From positions 115,160,246-115,224,245 of the forward strand of contig OU015523.1 in assembly GCA_907165065.1 (NCBI GenBank): DNA of 64,000 bases, in the 5' to 3' direction. This document shows, one piece after another, positions 26,229 through 36,803 of this stretch (position 1 is the first letter of the stretch; each line of letters opens with the position of its first letter). Both the position numbers and the translations under genes were made by a program. The DNA is from Caprimulgus europaeus (taxonomy: Eukaryota > Chordata > Aves > Caprimulgiformes > Caprimulgidae). A model generated the notes under the pieces. The model did not search any database. It was not told the origin of the DNA and saw only the letters and a list, made by a program, of their open reading frames with translations.

Positions 26229-26280
26229 AAAAAAAAACCCAAAAAACAAACAAACAAACAAAAAGGCAAAAAAAAGGCAG
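26229..26280. repeat. A/CAAA-rich simple repeat
   Basis: Runs of A broken by CCC, then several CAAA units, then AAAAAGGC motifs. Low-complexity sequence. Confidence 0.85.
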
Positions 26281-26599
26281 AAGCAGCTACCATCTTACCA
26301 TGGAAGCCAGATCCACAAGTAATAATTTTTGTGAATGATAACCTGGCATGTCCTCTCTGCTGCCTGGGCAGCTGCTGTTGCTCATGTTGGGAAGGCCCTT
26401 GGAGCTACTTTGGAGCCCCACATCTCCACCTGACCCTGGTCTTTCCTGCGTGCTGGGGACCTGCGGGGGAAGGACTTTGGAGGTCACTGTTGGACTGTGA
26501 CCACGAGCAGCTTTACAGAGGCAGAACAACTTGTATTTTCCTACATGGAAGTCAATTACAATCCGTCACTAATTAAATCAGTGTTTCTTTTCCCTTCTC

Positions 26600-26660
26600 T
26601 GCATTAAAGAACTATACTGTGTTTAATTAATTAATAATTGGATTAATGCACTTAAGTACC
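26600..26660. promoter_or_regulatory. Candidate homeodomain-rich noncoding element
   Basis: TTTAATTAATTAATAATTGG followed by ATTAATGCACTTAAG concentrates several TAAT/ATTA cores and one CACTTAAG (an NKX-like site) in about 45 bp. It borders an old LINE fragment. Chance in an AT-rich intron is the main alternative. Confidence 0.2.
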
Positions 26661-26785
26661 TGCACAGGGAGAAATTACTAGGGAGTAAAAGGCTCTTTAT
26701 TCTAGCAAAGAAAGGTACAACCAAAGCAAACAGCTAGAAAGAAGGGACAGACAAGTTCAAATGAAAAATAAACCAGACATTTCAG
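26653..26785 (+). mobile_element. Old CR1/L3-like LINE fragment
   Basis: AAGTACCTGCACAGGGAGAAA, then GGCTCTTTATTCTAGCAAAG, AAAGGTACAACC and ACAGACAAGTTCAAATG follow the order of a conserved amniote LINE ORF2 C-terminal region that I know as encoding a YKYLHGE...GLFNLAEKG...DKFRLEIRRKF pattern. It is much more diverged than the CR1 copies, so it is older. Name and boundaries are from memory and need a repeat-library comparison. Confidence 0.5.
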
Positions 26786-27524
26786 AGAAAGAAGGAAATA
26801 AGCATTAGGAAAAAAAAAGGTCTTACCGTCTTTAAATAAGTATCTTCCTGGAATACAGGCTGTAGTCAAACACCAGTTAAGACATCTCATTATAATAGCA
26901 ATTAGGTGACTTTCTACAACTTGAACTATGTAGCGGGTCAAAGTGGGTGATCTAATAATCCTCTGACCTTAAGACTATGAATCTGTTCATTCCCTGTCCT
27001 ATCACACTGCAAAACCTCTGCTTCCATCTCTGAAACAGAAAATATCACAAGCAGGAAAAATAGAGGAGTTCTCATGCACTATGTTGGGAAGCCTAGGAAA
27101 AAAACACTTCCATTAGCAAATAAATAAATAGAACAGCATTGCAATAGCAAATAGCAGAATAATATCAAAAACTGTAATACAATAATGGTACAAAAACAAT
27201 GCTATTACAACTATAGGAAAAGAACCATCATCTTTGTAGGTTTTGGGTTTTTTTTCCTAAAGTGAAAATAAATCCTTATATGCAGTAAAGTTTGGAGGGG
27301 CAGAGTATTAAAAAAATGGCCTTTTTTTCCATGTTACATTATAACCCCCTTAAAGGAAAGAGATGTACATAAGGGGAAGGGGTATTTCATACTCATAATT
27401 TATGGTCAATATGCTGGAAGGCCATAGAAATTGGCTCCAATTGTTATCTTAGATGAGAATTTGTATCTAATAGTCTCATATGAACCCAGCTAAATATATT
27501 TTCTCATTTCACACTCAGACAATC

Positions 27525-27610
27525 ACGAAGGGTTCAATCCCACACCCATCTGCAGCAATGGCACAAATCCCATTGACTTCACTGAGGGCAGGATAAAACT
27601 CATTCCTTGA
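27525..27610. repeat. Possible ancient amniote repeat (CCCATTGACTTC motif)
   Basis: GCACAAATCCCATTGACTTC followed by ACTGAGGGCAGGAT resembles a widespread old amniote repeat whose copies read CCCATTGACTTCAATGG and then a GCAGGATCAGG-like segment. A related fragment is at about 50190-50265. The family name is not known to me. Confidence 0.35.
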
Positions 27611-27669
27611 AGGTGCTACACTACAATTATAGTCACTTTTAGAAAAGTATCCATGAGACAAAAGAGTAG

Positions 27670-27724
27670 GGTTTGTTTTGTGGGGGGTTTTTGTTTCTTT
27701 GTTTTGGTTTGTTTTGTTTTAAAG
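27670..27724. repeat. GTTTT-rich simple sequence
   Basis: Repeated GTTTG and GTTTT units with a GGGGGG run; low-complexity. Confidence 0.85.
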
Positions 27725-28370
27725 ATTAAATTAGCAGAGAAAATGAAGCTGAGTTGCTTCTACACCAGCTCTGAGGCTTACTTAAACAGCCTGGTGTAAG
27801 GGCCAAGAGCACAGCACCAAAGCATTCAACCCAGGAGCTATGAGATCACATGGAAATCTGAGAGGAAATATCTTCAAAAGCATCTAAAATTGGTTCTCAG
27901 AAGTCACTTCTAAAAATCATTCACAGGCATTTTGATGATTTTACCTATGGCCACTCTGCCACCGTTCCTACAAATCAATTTTGACTGGACAGAATGAAAG
28001 ATTGCAACACAATTCAAGGTGGGGAAAGGATAAACTCTGAAGTAATAAGATCAGGCTGTTACTCATTTATGGTGCTTTCACATCCTGACAGTTCGACGAT
28101 TTCTGGGAAAGATTTATCTTGTCCTAAAAAAATAATTTCTCAAGTGTCATGACTCAAGTGGACCTCTACAAGGGGGAGGGCTGAGGAGTGGGTGCCAGGT
28201 GGGAGCTGGTACAGCGCGGTGTGCCCGGTTTCACACCACCAACAGCACAGATGCAGCGAGGGAGAGGGGATGTCTCTGTTTGGAGGGTGGCAAAAGTGAT
28301 CCTGCGGTGATTCTGACATCACACCAGCATGGAAAATATCACCCAAATGGAACAATTTAGTCTTATCTTT

Positions 28371-28396
28371 TAAATAAATAAATAAATAAATGAATA
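28371..28396. repeat. (AAAT)n microsatellite
   Basis: Six to seven consecutive TAAA/AAAT units, ending in a TGAA variant. Confidence 0.9.
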
Positions 28397-29275
28397 CACA
28401 TTTATATGCAACTTCCAGTTGAAATTCAGTGAATATTTTTGGCAAAGAATCACTTAGGAATGATGCTTAATGGACACTATTCCTATATAGCATTTCCAAG
28501 GCACTCAGAATTCCATTTATACCTTTTTTCTTTTTAAAGGCAACTGAATATTCAAATGCACTTTTGTATTTTAAGTGTAATTTCTAATTACATGCACAAT
28601 TGCTAATCCATCTGTTTACTACATACTGTAAATGTCTGTAGTTATACATGCTTGAATAATTATTGAAAATTAAATATTGTAAACAGTCAAATTAATTTCT
28701 CTCAGCGCACCAAATTGCAGGAAAGCTGCAAGATGATAAAATATTACATAGTCCCAGAAATGGAAGAAGTCACTCCTATCCCACACCTCACTGAATGTGC
28801 TTACTTCTGTTCTGTAACAGATAGGAAACTTTTTAATCAAAAAATTTGTAACAAGAAGAGTCTGAAAAGCTCCATTACACTCTGCTATCAGTGGATAAGT
28901 CATTTAAAGGGAATGTGGTCTGCAAATGTTTCAGTCATGTTGGAACAAGAAAATCATGATCCTTATGAGAGGCAGGGTGCTGTTAATGTTTTCTTATTTC
29001 TATCCTGTTAGAATCACCATAGGAATACATATAACAAAATTTTTCCTTTGTTGATTTATTTATAACCTTGCACGGCAGTAATGCTATTCAGGAAGCCCAG
29101 AGCAGAAAAACATGGGAACACAAAATATTTGAATATACATTATCCATTCCCAGAAGAGACACGGGCTTTCCTCCCAGCTTTCTGTGCAGAACGGAGCTCT
29201 GCCATATTGCCCCTCTCCTGCTATGGTCATTTTTGGATTAAACATGGTTCGTTAGGCATTAATAGGTTTTCAGCC

Positions 29276-29395
29276 TAGATCAGATCATCTATTTTGAGCT
29301 CCTGGACAACAGCTGGGGAATTTCACCACTCAGCTCCTTCCTCTGGACCATAAATTTGGAATAGCACCTTTACAGCTGAAATTATCCTGAGCCAG
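29276..29395 (-). mobile_element. Old CR1/L3-like LINE 3' fragment
   Basis: Read on the plus strand, CAGATCATCTATTTTGAGCT then GACAACAGCTGGGGAATTTC and ACCACTCAGCTCCTTCCTC follow the reverse complement of an old amniote LINE 3' region whose copies usually read GATCATCTAGTC, then a GAATTTCACCCAG-like block and a CTGCATCAAGCCCAT-like block. Divergence is high, so the match is tentative. Confidence 0.45.
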
Positions 29396-31890
29396 AAAAA
29401 AATAAGATTATTTCAGTCTGAATTTCTCTAACTTTAACTTCCAGTGACTTTTATGCCTTTTATCTGTTAGATGAAAGGAAACTTTTGTCAGAAACCCTGT
29501 CCCCATGTATGCACACACAAACTGTGAAGGCATCACCTCTTAAATTTTTCTTGACAAATTAAACAGACTGAATTTCTTCAGCAACTTTTGGTAGAGGTGG
29601 TGCAAATTTTAGATTTTAAAAAAGATGTCTCAGAACCAAAGAGATGTAACAATTTTAAATAGCTGGCTTGATGCTGGATCCAGACATGCCTGGAAAGAGA
29701 TGAGAATCTGTCTCTAAACATTGGACTTAATCATTTAACAGTGAGTCCCTCTGCCTACACAGAGAGACAGCTGAATAAAATTTAGGATCTTAACTCTGGT
29801 ACAAGTGTCTACATGCACACTGTTATCAATGAGAAATCTGGTACCCCAAAACCTTCCTGAATCCTACCCTGGCTGTAGACAACAGGTCTCTCTCTAAATC
29901 CCCTCTACAAAAACCCTTGAGCTATAGTGTTGGAAGAGGGGATGGGAATGCTCCATTAGATATTTTATTTTTTTACTATCATAGCCAGTTTTTCCAGAAT
30001 ATAAAGAAATTTCATCTTTCAGAGCACAGCTGTGCATCGTGTTTGAAAAGTGCAGCTTTCCTAGGTGGCTCTGCTCTCATATCCCAGTGAAAGAGCAGGT
30101 AAATCCTTTTACTGTAAGACTGTTACTGTCCTTATTTTCTCATGAAAAAGGAAAAGGGGAGCAGGGAAAAAAAAAATCTAAACTTATATATATTCCATTA
30201 AAGGAAAAATAAAAAATCCACTTTGAATGTTTTTGCTGAAAAGTCCTTTAATTTTTAAAAAATGCAAAGTCCCCAAAAAACTTTTTGCAGGTATATATAA
30301 ATTAAATATTATATATGTACACACACATGTCAGAGAGGGAGAGGGAAAGCTTTCTATAGATATAGGTGCAGGTGATACATATCCCATATATAATTTGGGG
30401 CAAACCCCTTGCACCTCCTTCCTTCCAGCTCTGCACGGCACTGGGAGCTGCAACCCAGGACAAGGCTGGTGGCACACAGGGGCATGCTGGCACCTTGACA
30501 GCAAGGGACCAAACTGTCCTCTCCTTGAATTTAAAAGCCTGGTCTCCACTCCTTGTCACACCAAGAGTGCCCAGGAACTAACTTAGCACTGATCAATACC
30601 GCCCTAGTTTTTCTGCCGCATCCCCATCTGCTTTTTCCCATCTGTTGTCTCACCATCTCCTACTCCCCTTATCCTGCCAAGCACGGCAGGGTGCCGCCTC
30701 GTGACTGCAGAGACAAAGGTGCAATGATATTGCAAATAAATATTAAAAAAATAAGTCATCTTTTCAGCATACTAAAAGGCAGCACAGGTTTTGCTTTTCA
30801 TCACTGAGTTCTTAGTTCTGAATTATTTTTAATTATTAAATGTAAAAAAATAAAAACCCAACAAACCAAACAAACAACAAAACTGCTATCCATCTTCCTT
30901 TTCTTGCAGCACTCATTGTGAAGAAATTAAGATAATCTTAAGGATATGTTTTGGGGGTTTGTTTTGTGTGATGCAACCATCTTATACAGCCAGTTCAACC
31001 AAATATGGGTTTTTTTTTCCTGTTTTTTATTTCTTTTCCTCATGTTTGTTTACAAGCAAAAATGACCTCTCTCTACATAGAAATGTTCTTTTCTCTGACA
31101 TTTTTGTTTTCCCATTTTATTACTTTCTCAGTACTGCACTTCTGCTGTTAACAAAGCAGCCAGGTAAAGAGGTTAGGCTGGTGCCTCGCAGGGTGTTCTG
31201 CACCATGACTCCAAGCAGAAAGTAGAAACAAGAAGTTTTGGAGCTGGAGAGGAAGCTTCTTCCTGCAGGCAGAATTAATAAAAAGCCCTTGAGATCCCCT
31301 TTCCTCAACACCAGGTAGATGAGAAGAGGATGAACCAGCAGACTGGACCTGAGCTCACGAGCAGGGGGTGCAGCCCCTCCATCCAGCTGACCAGAGAAGG
31401 ACTATATCTAAATCCTGCCTATTTGCTGCTCTGACACAGGACTCTGCATCGCTCAGTGATGGACTCTGTCCTCAGCCAGCAAATCCAACCCAAGCTGAGA
31501 AATTTCCACACATACAGATTCAGGTCATGTGCATCTTATTGAGTCAAAGTTGCAGTTTGCCCCAGTAGACTACTCTAGAGTTAATTTTGCTCATGTGGTT
31601 GCTTTATTTTTCTCCTTTTAATACACAACATTCCCTTAATCAGTTTGGATTACATTAAGTGTTACAAGAAAAAAAATGAAAAACCTGAGAGAAATCCCCT
31701 AAGAAATTAAAGACTTACTTGAAAAATATCTACAGCATCACATATCTCTAATCTCTGTCTCTAAACTGTTAATACCATCTAACATTTTTCCATCCCTGTA
31801 CCTACTTTGGGTAATCTTGTGTGTATTTATTCTCTGTTTAAATGATATAATTCACACCTACTCAATAAATTAAATTTAGCAACAATTATT
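29396..31890. other. Intronic sequence without recognised gene
   Basis: Unique-looking intron. An AT-rich tract with a CACACACA-like run and a GAGA run lies at about 30290-30350. The short frames at 30184-30586 overlap on both strands and share no similarity with known proteins. Confidence 0.5.
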
Positions 31891-32125
31891 CACAGAATCA
31901 TAGAATAATAAAATGGTTTGGGTTGGAAGGGACCTTAAAGATCATCTAGTTCCTGCTCCACTGCTGTGGACAAAGTTGCCAACCACTAGATCAGGCTGCT
32001 CAGGGCCTCAACCAATCTGGCCTTGAACACCTTCAGGGATGGGGCGTTCACAACTTCTCTGTGCAACCTGTTCCAGTGCCTCATCACCCTCTGGGTGAAA
32101 AATTTCCTCCTATTCTTTGTGTCAT
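31891..32125 (-). mobile_element. CR1 LINE, truncated 3' end
   Basis: On the plus strand this starts CACAGAATCATAGAATAAT, then GGTTTGGGTTGGAAGGGACC and TTAAAGATCATCTAG, the reverse complement of the CR1 3' end, and runs into the ORF2 end (CAACCTGTTCCAGTGCCTCA, complementary to the HWNRL-coding region). It is 5'-truncated to about 235 bp and lies in the same orientation as FAT3. Confidence 0.93.
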
Positions 32126-32849
32126 TTGTACTATGTTCCCAGGTCCTATCTAAAGAACTGCCTCAAACATCTAAAATAATAAGGAAAAAGAGAAAATTCT
32201 CCATCCCTGGCTGCCTCTCCTAAAGGATCTCTCTGAATAATATGTGATGGGCATAGAACATTTCTTCAGAGATTTAAGAAAAACACCACCTTGTTCTCAA
32301 GTTAACAAAAATAACTTGAACATCTTTGAGCAATGACAGCTTCTTTCCATAATAATATCTTCTTAAGGATAGGGTGGGCAAATTCTTAGGCGGCACAAAT
32401 AATATCATTCAGCTGAAGCTGTACTACCATAACCACCTGTGCTTCTTTAAGCAATTTTTTTTTTATATATACTGCACATTTTATTACATAGTGTCTGTGA
32501 TTCAAATGAAGGTCAGAAAATACAAGCATATGGTGAATGGAAGCAAAATTAATTACAGCCAAAATATTCTCTTGCAGAGCAGACTTACATTTATCTTGTG
32601 GGTATTGTGGCTACATTAAAATAATTGTGAAAGTGCACTGCTGTTCATATGCTGTTGTTAAGTCAAAGTTCAGGAAATAATATTTAGTTCTCAAACCAAA
32701 CCCCTTCAAGATTGGAAAGTTACTTGCTACTTACCATACAAAGAGATCACTGCAGCACAGATTCCTCGCATGTAACTCATCTGACAAAACCATGAAATTT
32801 CTCTGAGAAGGCAACAAACCCGCAGCAGATCATAACATCAACTTGTATT

Positions 32850-33025
32850 TCATAGAAATGGTTTGGGCTGGAAGGGACCTTAAAGATCATCCAGTTCCAA
32901 CCCCCCCTGCCATCAGCAGGGACACCTTCCACTAGACCAGGTTGCTCAAAGCCTCATCCAGCCTGGCCTTAAACACTTCGAGGGAGGGAGCATCCACAAC
33001 TTCTCTGGGCAACCTGTTCCAGTGT
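32850..33025 (-). mobile_element. CR1 LINE, truncated 3' end
   Basis: Plus strand GGTTTGGGCTGGAAGGGACC, TTAAAGATCATCCAGTTCC, CAGGGACACCTTCCACTAGA and CAACCTGTTCCAGTGTC mark a minus-strand CR1 3' end of about 175 bp, cut off inside the ORF2 C-terminal code. It resembles the copy at 52953 more closely than the copy at 31891. Confidence 0.93.
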
Positions 33026-34246
33026 CATTTACAGGATGCCATCAGCAATCGTGTTCTTGCATGGTAAGTACAAGCAAATGTAATACTGAGAAAGAAAGAG
33101 TCTGATTATTTGAGTGCAGCCTGGGATTTCAGGGCTCTGGGTTTGCCTCCTCGCTCTATGACAGCATCAGACAAGCTGCTTAGGGCTGCGCCTGCATTAG
33201 GCTGATGGAGAGGTGGTTTGCTTCCTCCACCCAAGAGACATGAGTCACCTCTGCCCTTACATGCCTGGGAGGCTTCATCAGAGCCATCCACATCTCCTTG
33301 CCCCTGTGCAAACTGGAATTCATCCTTGCCTGTGAGCAACCCAGGCTTGCCTTCGGGCAAGAGAGAAAGCAAGGCGAGGAAGGGCTGAAAGGCAGGGATG
33401 GGAAACGGTGGGATAACTGGAAACAGGATAGGAAATAGCACAGGAAATAAGATAGGAAATAGGTATTACTGGGGCTCCCACGTGCCCAGATAACTTTGCA
33501 CGTGGTAGAGAATGCTGGCACCAGGTCAGCCTTGCGTTCAAGGCTCAGCGGGGCAGTCAGGGCTGGACCCATGCCAGTAAGGCTTTGTATTGCTTGTGGC
33601 CAGTGGCTCTGAAAGCAAATGAAGACCAAAGGTTTATTATGGCATAGGATAAGTTAGCTGCTTCCTTTGCCTCAGTTCCCTGCTTGTAAAAAAGAAAAAA
33701 ATTAGTGCTGCTCTGTCTTATCATACAGTGTGAAGGACTTAGCTACCATGGGAGGAGAAACCATGTAAATACATCAGGTGAGGAAGTACAGACATAACAG
33801 AATCCACATGATGATCAATGTTAAAACAAGGCTACAAGAGCAGGGTCCCTTGTATGGAGATGTTTTTTAAGATCTAACTTCAGAGCTCTCAGAGTTCTGC
33901 AGAAAGTTTCCTATAATGTGACAGCTGTGATTAGGGGGGTCTTCTGATATTTAACCCCCAGATACTGCTTTACTTTTACACATATATGTCTCCTGTTAAA
34001 TTAAGCTCCATGCATTTAGACATATGGCGGCACGATCTGTACAATTATATAGATAAGGTCACACACTTAACTGGCAACAGCGCTGCTAACTTCAAAGAAG
34101 CTGTGTCAATCTTCCCAGGGAGAGAAAAACACTTTCATTAATGTAAAGGGAAGGGGGAAAGAGAGGGGAGAGTAATTTCACAGAAAATAAATATCTTTGG
34201 TTATAACAGCATAACTCTGGTGGAGAGAGAGTCAGAGAGAGAAGAG
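33026..34246. other. Intronic sequence between CR1 fragments
   Basis: A GC-richer stretch at 33110-33600 with overlapping minus-strand open frames of up to 149 codons; none resembles a known protein. A three-copy short tandem of the form GATAGGAAATA / CAGGAAATAA lies at 33426-33464. Confidence 0.5.
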
Positions 34247-34333
34247 GAATCGTAGAATGGTTTGGGTTGGAAAGGACCTTGAAGATCATCCGGTTCCACC
34301 CCCCTTCCATGAGCAGAGACACCTTTGACTAGG
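34247..34333 (-). mobile_element. CR1 LINE, very short 3' remnant
   Basis: Plus strand AATCGTAGAATGGTTTGGGT, GGACCTTGAAGATCATCCGG and GAGCAGAGACACCTTTGACT identify a minus-strand CR1 3' untranslated end of under 90 bp. It carries no ORF2 sequence. Confidence 0.9.
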
Positions 34334-36748
34334 CGGAGGTAAAAAAGGAAACATAACACAAATCCACTGTTAACCTTAGTTTTTAAACAGACCAGTTTAG
34401 CTGCACTGCAAGCTGATGAGGCTTTGGAGGTTTAGTAGATGCTGACACAACCTCCTATGTGATGGAAGACAAAGAAGAATTAATAGTTGGTTTACTGACA
34501 CCATGATGGCTTTTGTAAACATACCTGTCTTTACAGTTGCTTTCTGTTCTTATTCCTATTTCCCAGTTGTTTGCTTTTGTTTTTGTTTTTGTTTTAATAT
34601 TCACAGGCAGCATAGGTCAATCTCATTCTCCCAGAAAGGAAATACTTCCATCTTTCTTTGGTTGTTGCTAAGTACCAAGGTGTCAACAGAGAGTAAACTA
34701 CAGCAACAGCCCTTGCCTCTAACTTCCAATTCATAAAGAGATATTAGAGAGTGCTCATACAATAAGGTGAAGATGCACCATCCAAGCCACTAAAAGTGCC
34801 TGCCCTAAGATGACAATATGAGTGTATTCATTGCAACTGAGCAAAAGAGAAAAACACTGATTCAATATTATCTGCTTGGGATTTGCAGGGTCCAACACCA
34901 CAGACACATATAGCACCACTCACTGTTGAGGAAAAGCTAAATGCAAGTTACTTGATTGATTAAAAAGCAGTAGGAAACAAACAAACAAAAAAACCCCAAA
35001 CCCACCCCAAAAACTCTCCTTGCCCCAAGCCTTTACCTCATCTGAGCTAACATCACAGCTTTATTTTCCTCCCTGGCAGCTCCCTCTCCACACGCCTACC
35101 CCTGCACGAATGCCACGCTAACGGCTCTGCATCTCAGCATCCCTAACTCACCAACATAATGCTCCCTGCCAGAGTTCAGGCTTGGACCACAAGCAGTTAC
35201 TGTAACGAAGGAGCATTTACTGCTATTATCATAATAATAGATGGCAGGATATGACAAGGATCCATGGTATATGCATTGTGCATACATTTAGCGGGGCTGT
35301 GACTCAGTACTTGTCATACACAGTTTCACCCAATCATCTCAATTACGTTTCTGCCATTGATAATAATTCTATCAATCAAGAGTATTTGGCTACCTGGAAG
35401 TGAATACAACAGCTCTGATTACAAATTAGTGAAGGAATAGTACAGCAAATGGAAAAGCTAGAAGGCTTCTTGACCAGTTCTGACTAGTCATTGCTTCTGG
35501 AAATTTATGAATAGAGAAATTGGACTGATAGGCAAGGTAAAAAAATTAGTTTCACAGCTGAGATGATAGCCAAAGTTAGTTCTGAATAGGATAGAAGATC
35601 TGCTCTGCTGATGTTTTGAAAATAATAAATGATTGTTGTAATGTACTGTAGCTTTATTGGAATAGTGGCAAAATTCTTGCTGTTCCAGAATCGGTGCTGG
35701 GGCAGGACAAAAGGACACTTTTTGGTTATCAGGCAGTAGGCTTCTCCATCAGCAAACACTGACTCACTGGCTCTTGCTACACCATTGCCCTTCAGATGTA
35801 AGTCTCTACTGAAGCAAACAGGGAGTTCAGGTTAAAAACTGATTTTGTGTTGAATAAGTGAGAACACAATGGTCCAGTCAAGGCAATAGGCAATTGGGAT
35901 ACTCCTGAAGCTTCTTACTGTGAAAAAGGACTAAAAAGGTCATCATGGATATCTAAAGAAAGGTTAAAATTTCTATAAGCCACGTTTAAATCTGCTGATT
36001 ACAAAGAAATGGCATTTATGAACAGTATTGTATCTGTAAATGCCATTTTAAAGGAGGCACTTGATACCAGAGACATCCAGCAATCTCAACTGTATTCAGT
36101 GCTTCACGAATAAAAACCCACTGCTAGCAGAAATCAGTTCTGTTCAGGAGAGATGATAAAGCTGGATTTATTATTTTATTAACAGTAGCATTACAGTAGC
36201 CTCAAGTAAGGTGACACAGCTCATACCTTTATCCCCTCCACAGATAACACAGAGTAAGGAGGGAATCGCAGCCAGGGAGGAGGGAACAGGGGGCTGGTTG
36301 AGCCCAAATTTTCTCATTTTCAGTGGAATCAGTGGTATGGCCACTAGACTATACTGACTTAATCTAAAAAAGGTTTTATATTCTTCTTCACCCTACAATT
36401 TCAGGAGTGATGCTCCTCTTTGGTTTTTTATGCCTAAGAATACAAGATTGTGCACGGATGTCTAATAATGCCAAGATGCCTGAAAAATCAACAGCTTTCA
36501 TTTCCAGACCCTATCTGATCTGCAAACTGTCTACTGTGAATTAATATCCAGGACAATCACATGAGGTAAGAAAATATTTCCACTTACACAAAAAAATTAA
36601 AACAGCGAGGTTAGGTGACTCACTCAAAGTCAAAAGACGAGTTCATGTCACTGCTGGGCTGCAGATCAGGAGTTAATTGAAAATTTACTCCAGGGAATAA
36701 ACATGCACTGGCAAGCAGATGGACTTGACAATTTACATCCTTTCCTCC

Positions 36749-36803
36749 TTGTTGTTTTTGTTGTTGTTGTTGGGTTTTTTGTTTGGTTGTTTTTTTTTTC
36801 CTT
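36749..36803. repeat. GTT/T-rich simple sequence
   Basis: Several GTT units then GGGTTTTTTGTTTGG and a T run; low-complexity. Confidence 0.85.

Larger units (their letters stand above)
21585..26649. other. Intronic sequence without recognised gene
   Basis: GC-richer patches at 21640-21880 and 23900-24200 carry overlapping short frames on both strands without known similarity. A tandem duplication is at 23631-23658, an overlapping hairpin pair at 24419-24450, a T run near 25950-25966, and an A/CAAA-rich tract at 26229-26280. Confidence 0.55.
26786..29275. other. Intronic sequence without recognised gene
   Basis: AT-rich, with the repeats listed separately at 27525, 27670 and 28371. At about 28540-28690 the sequence holds ATTCAAATGCA, TAATTACATGCA and AATTGCTAATCC, a dense set of POU/homeodomain-like motifs. 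Short frames around 28715-29011 resemble no known protein. Confidence 0.5.

Noticed and set aside
33180-33629. 149-codon minus-strand frame in a GC-richer patch
   Set aside because: Three overlapping frames on the same strand are equally open and none resembles a known protein.
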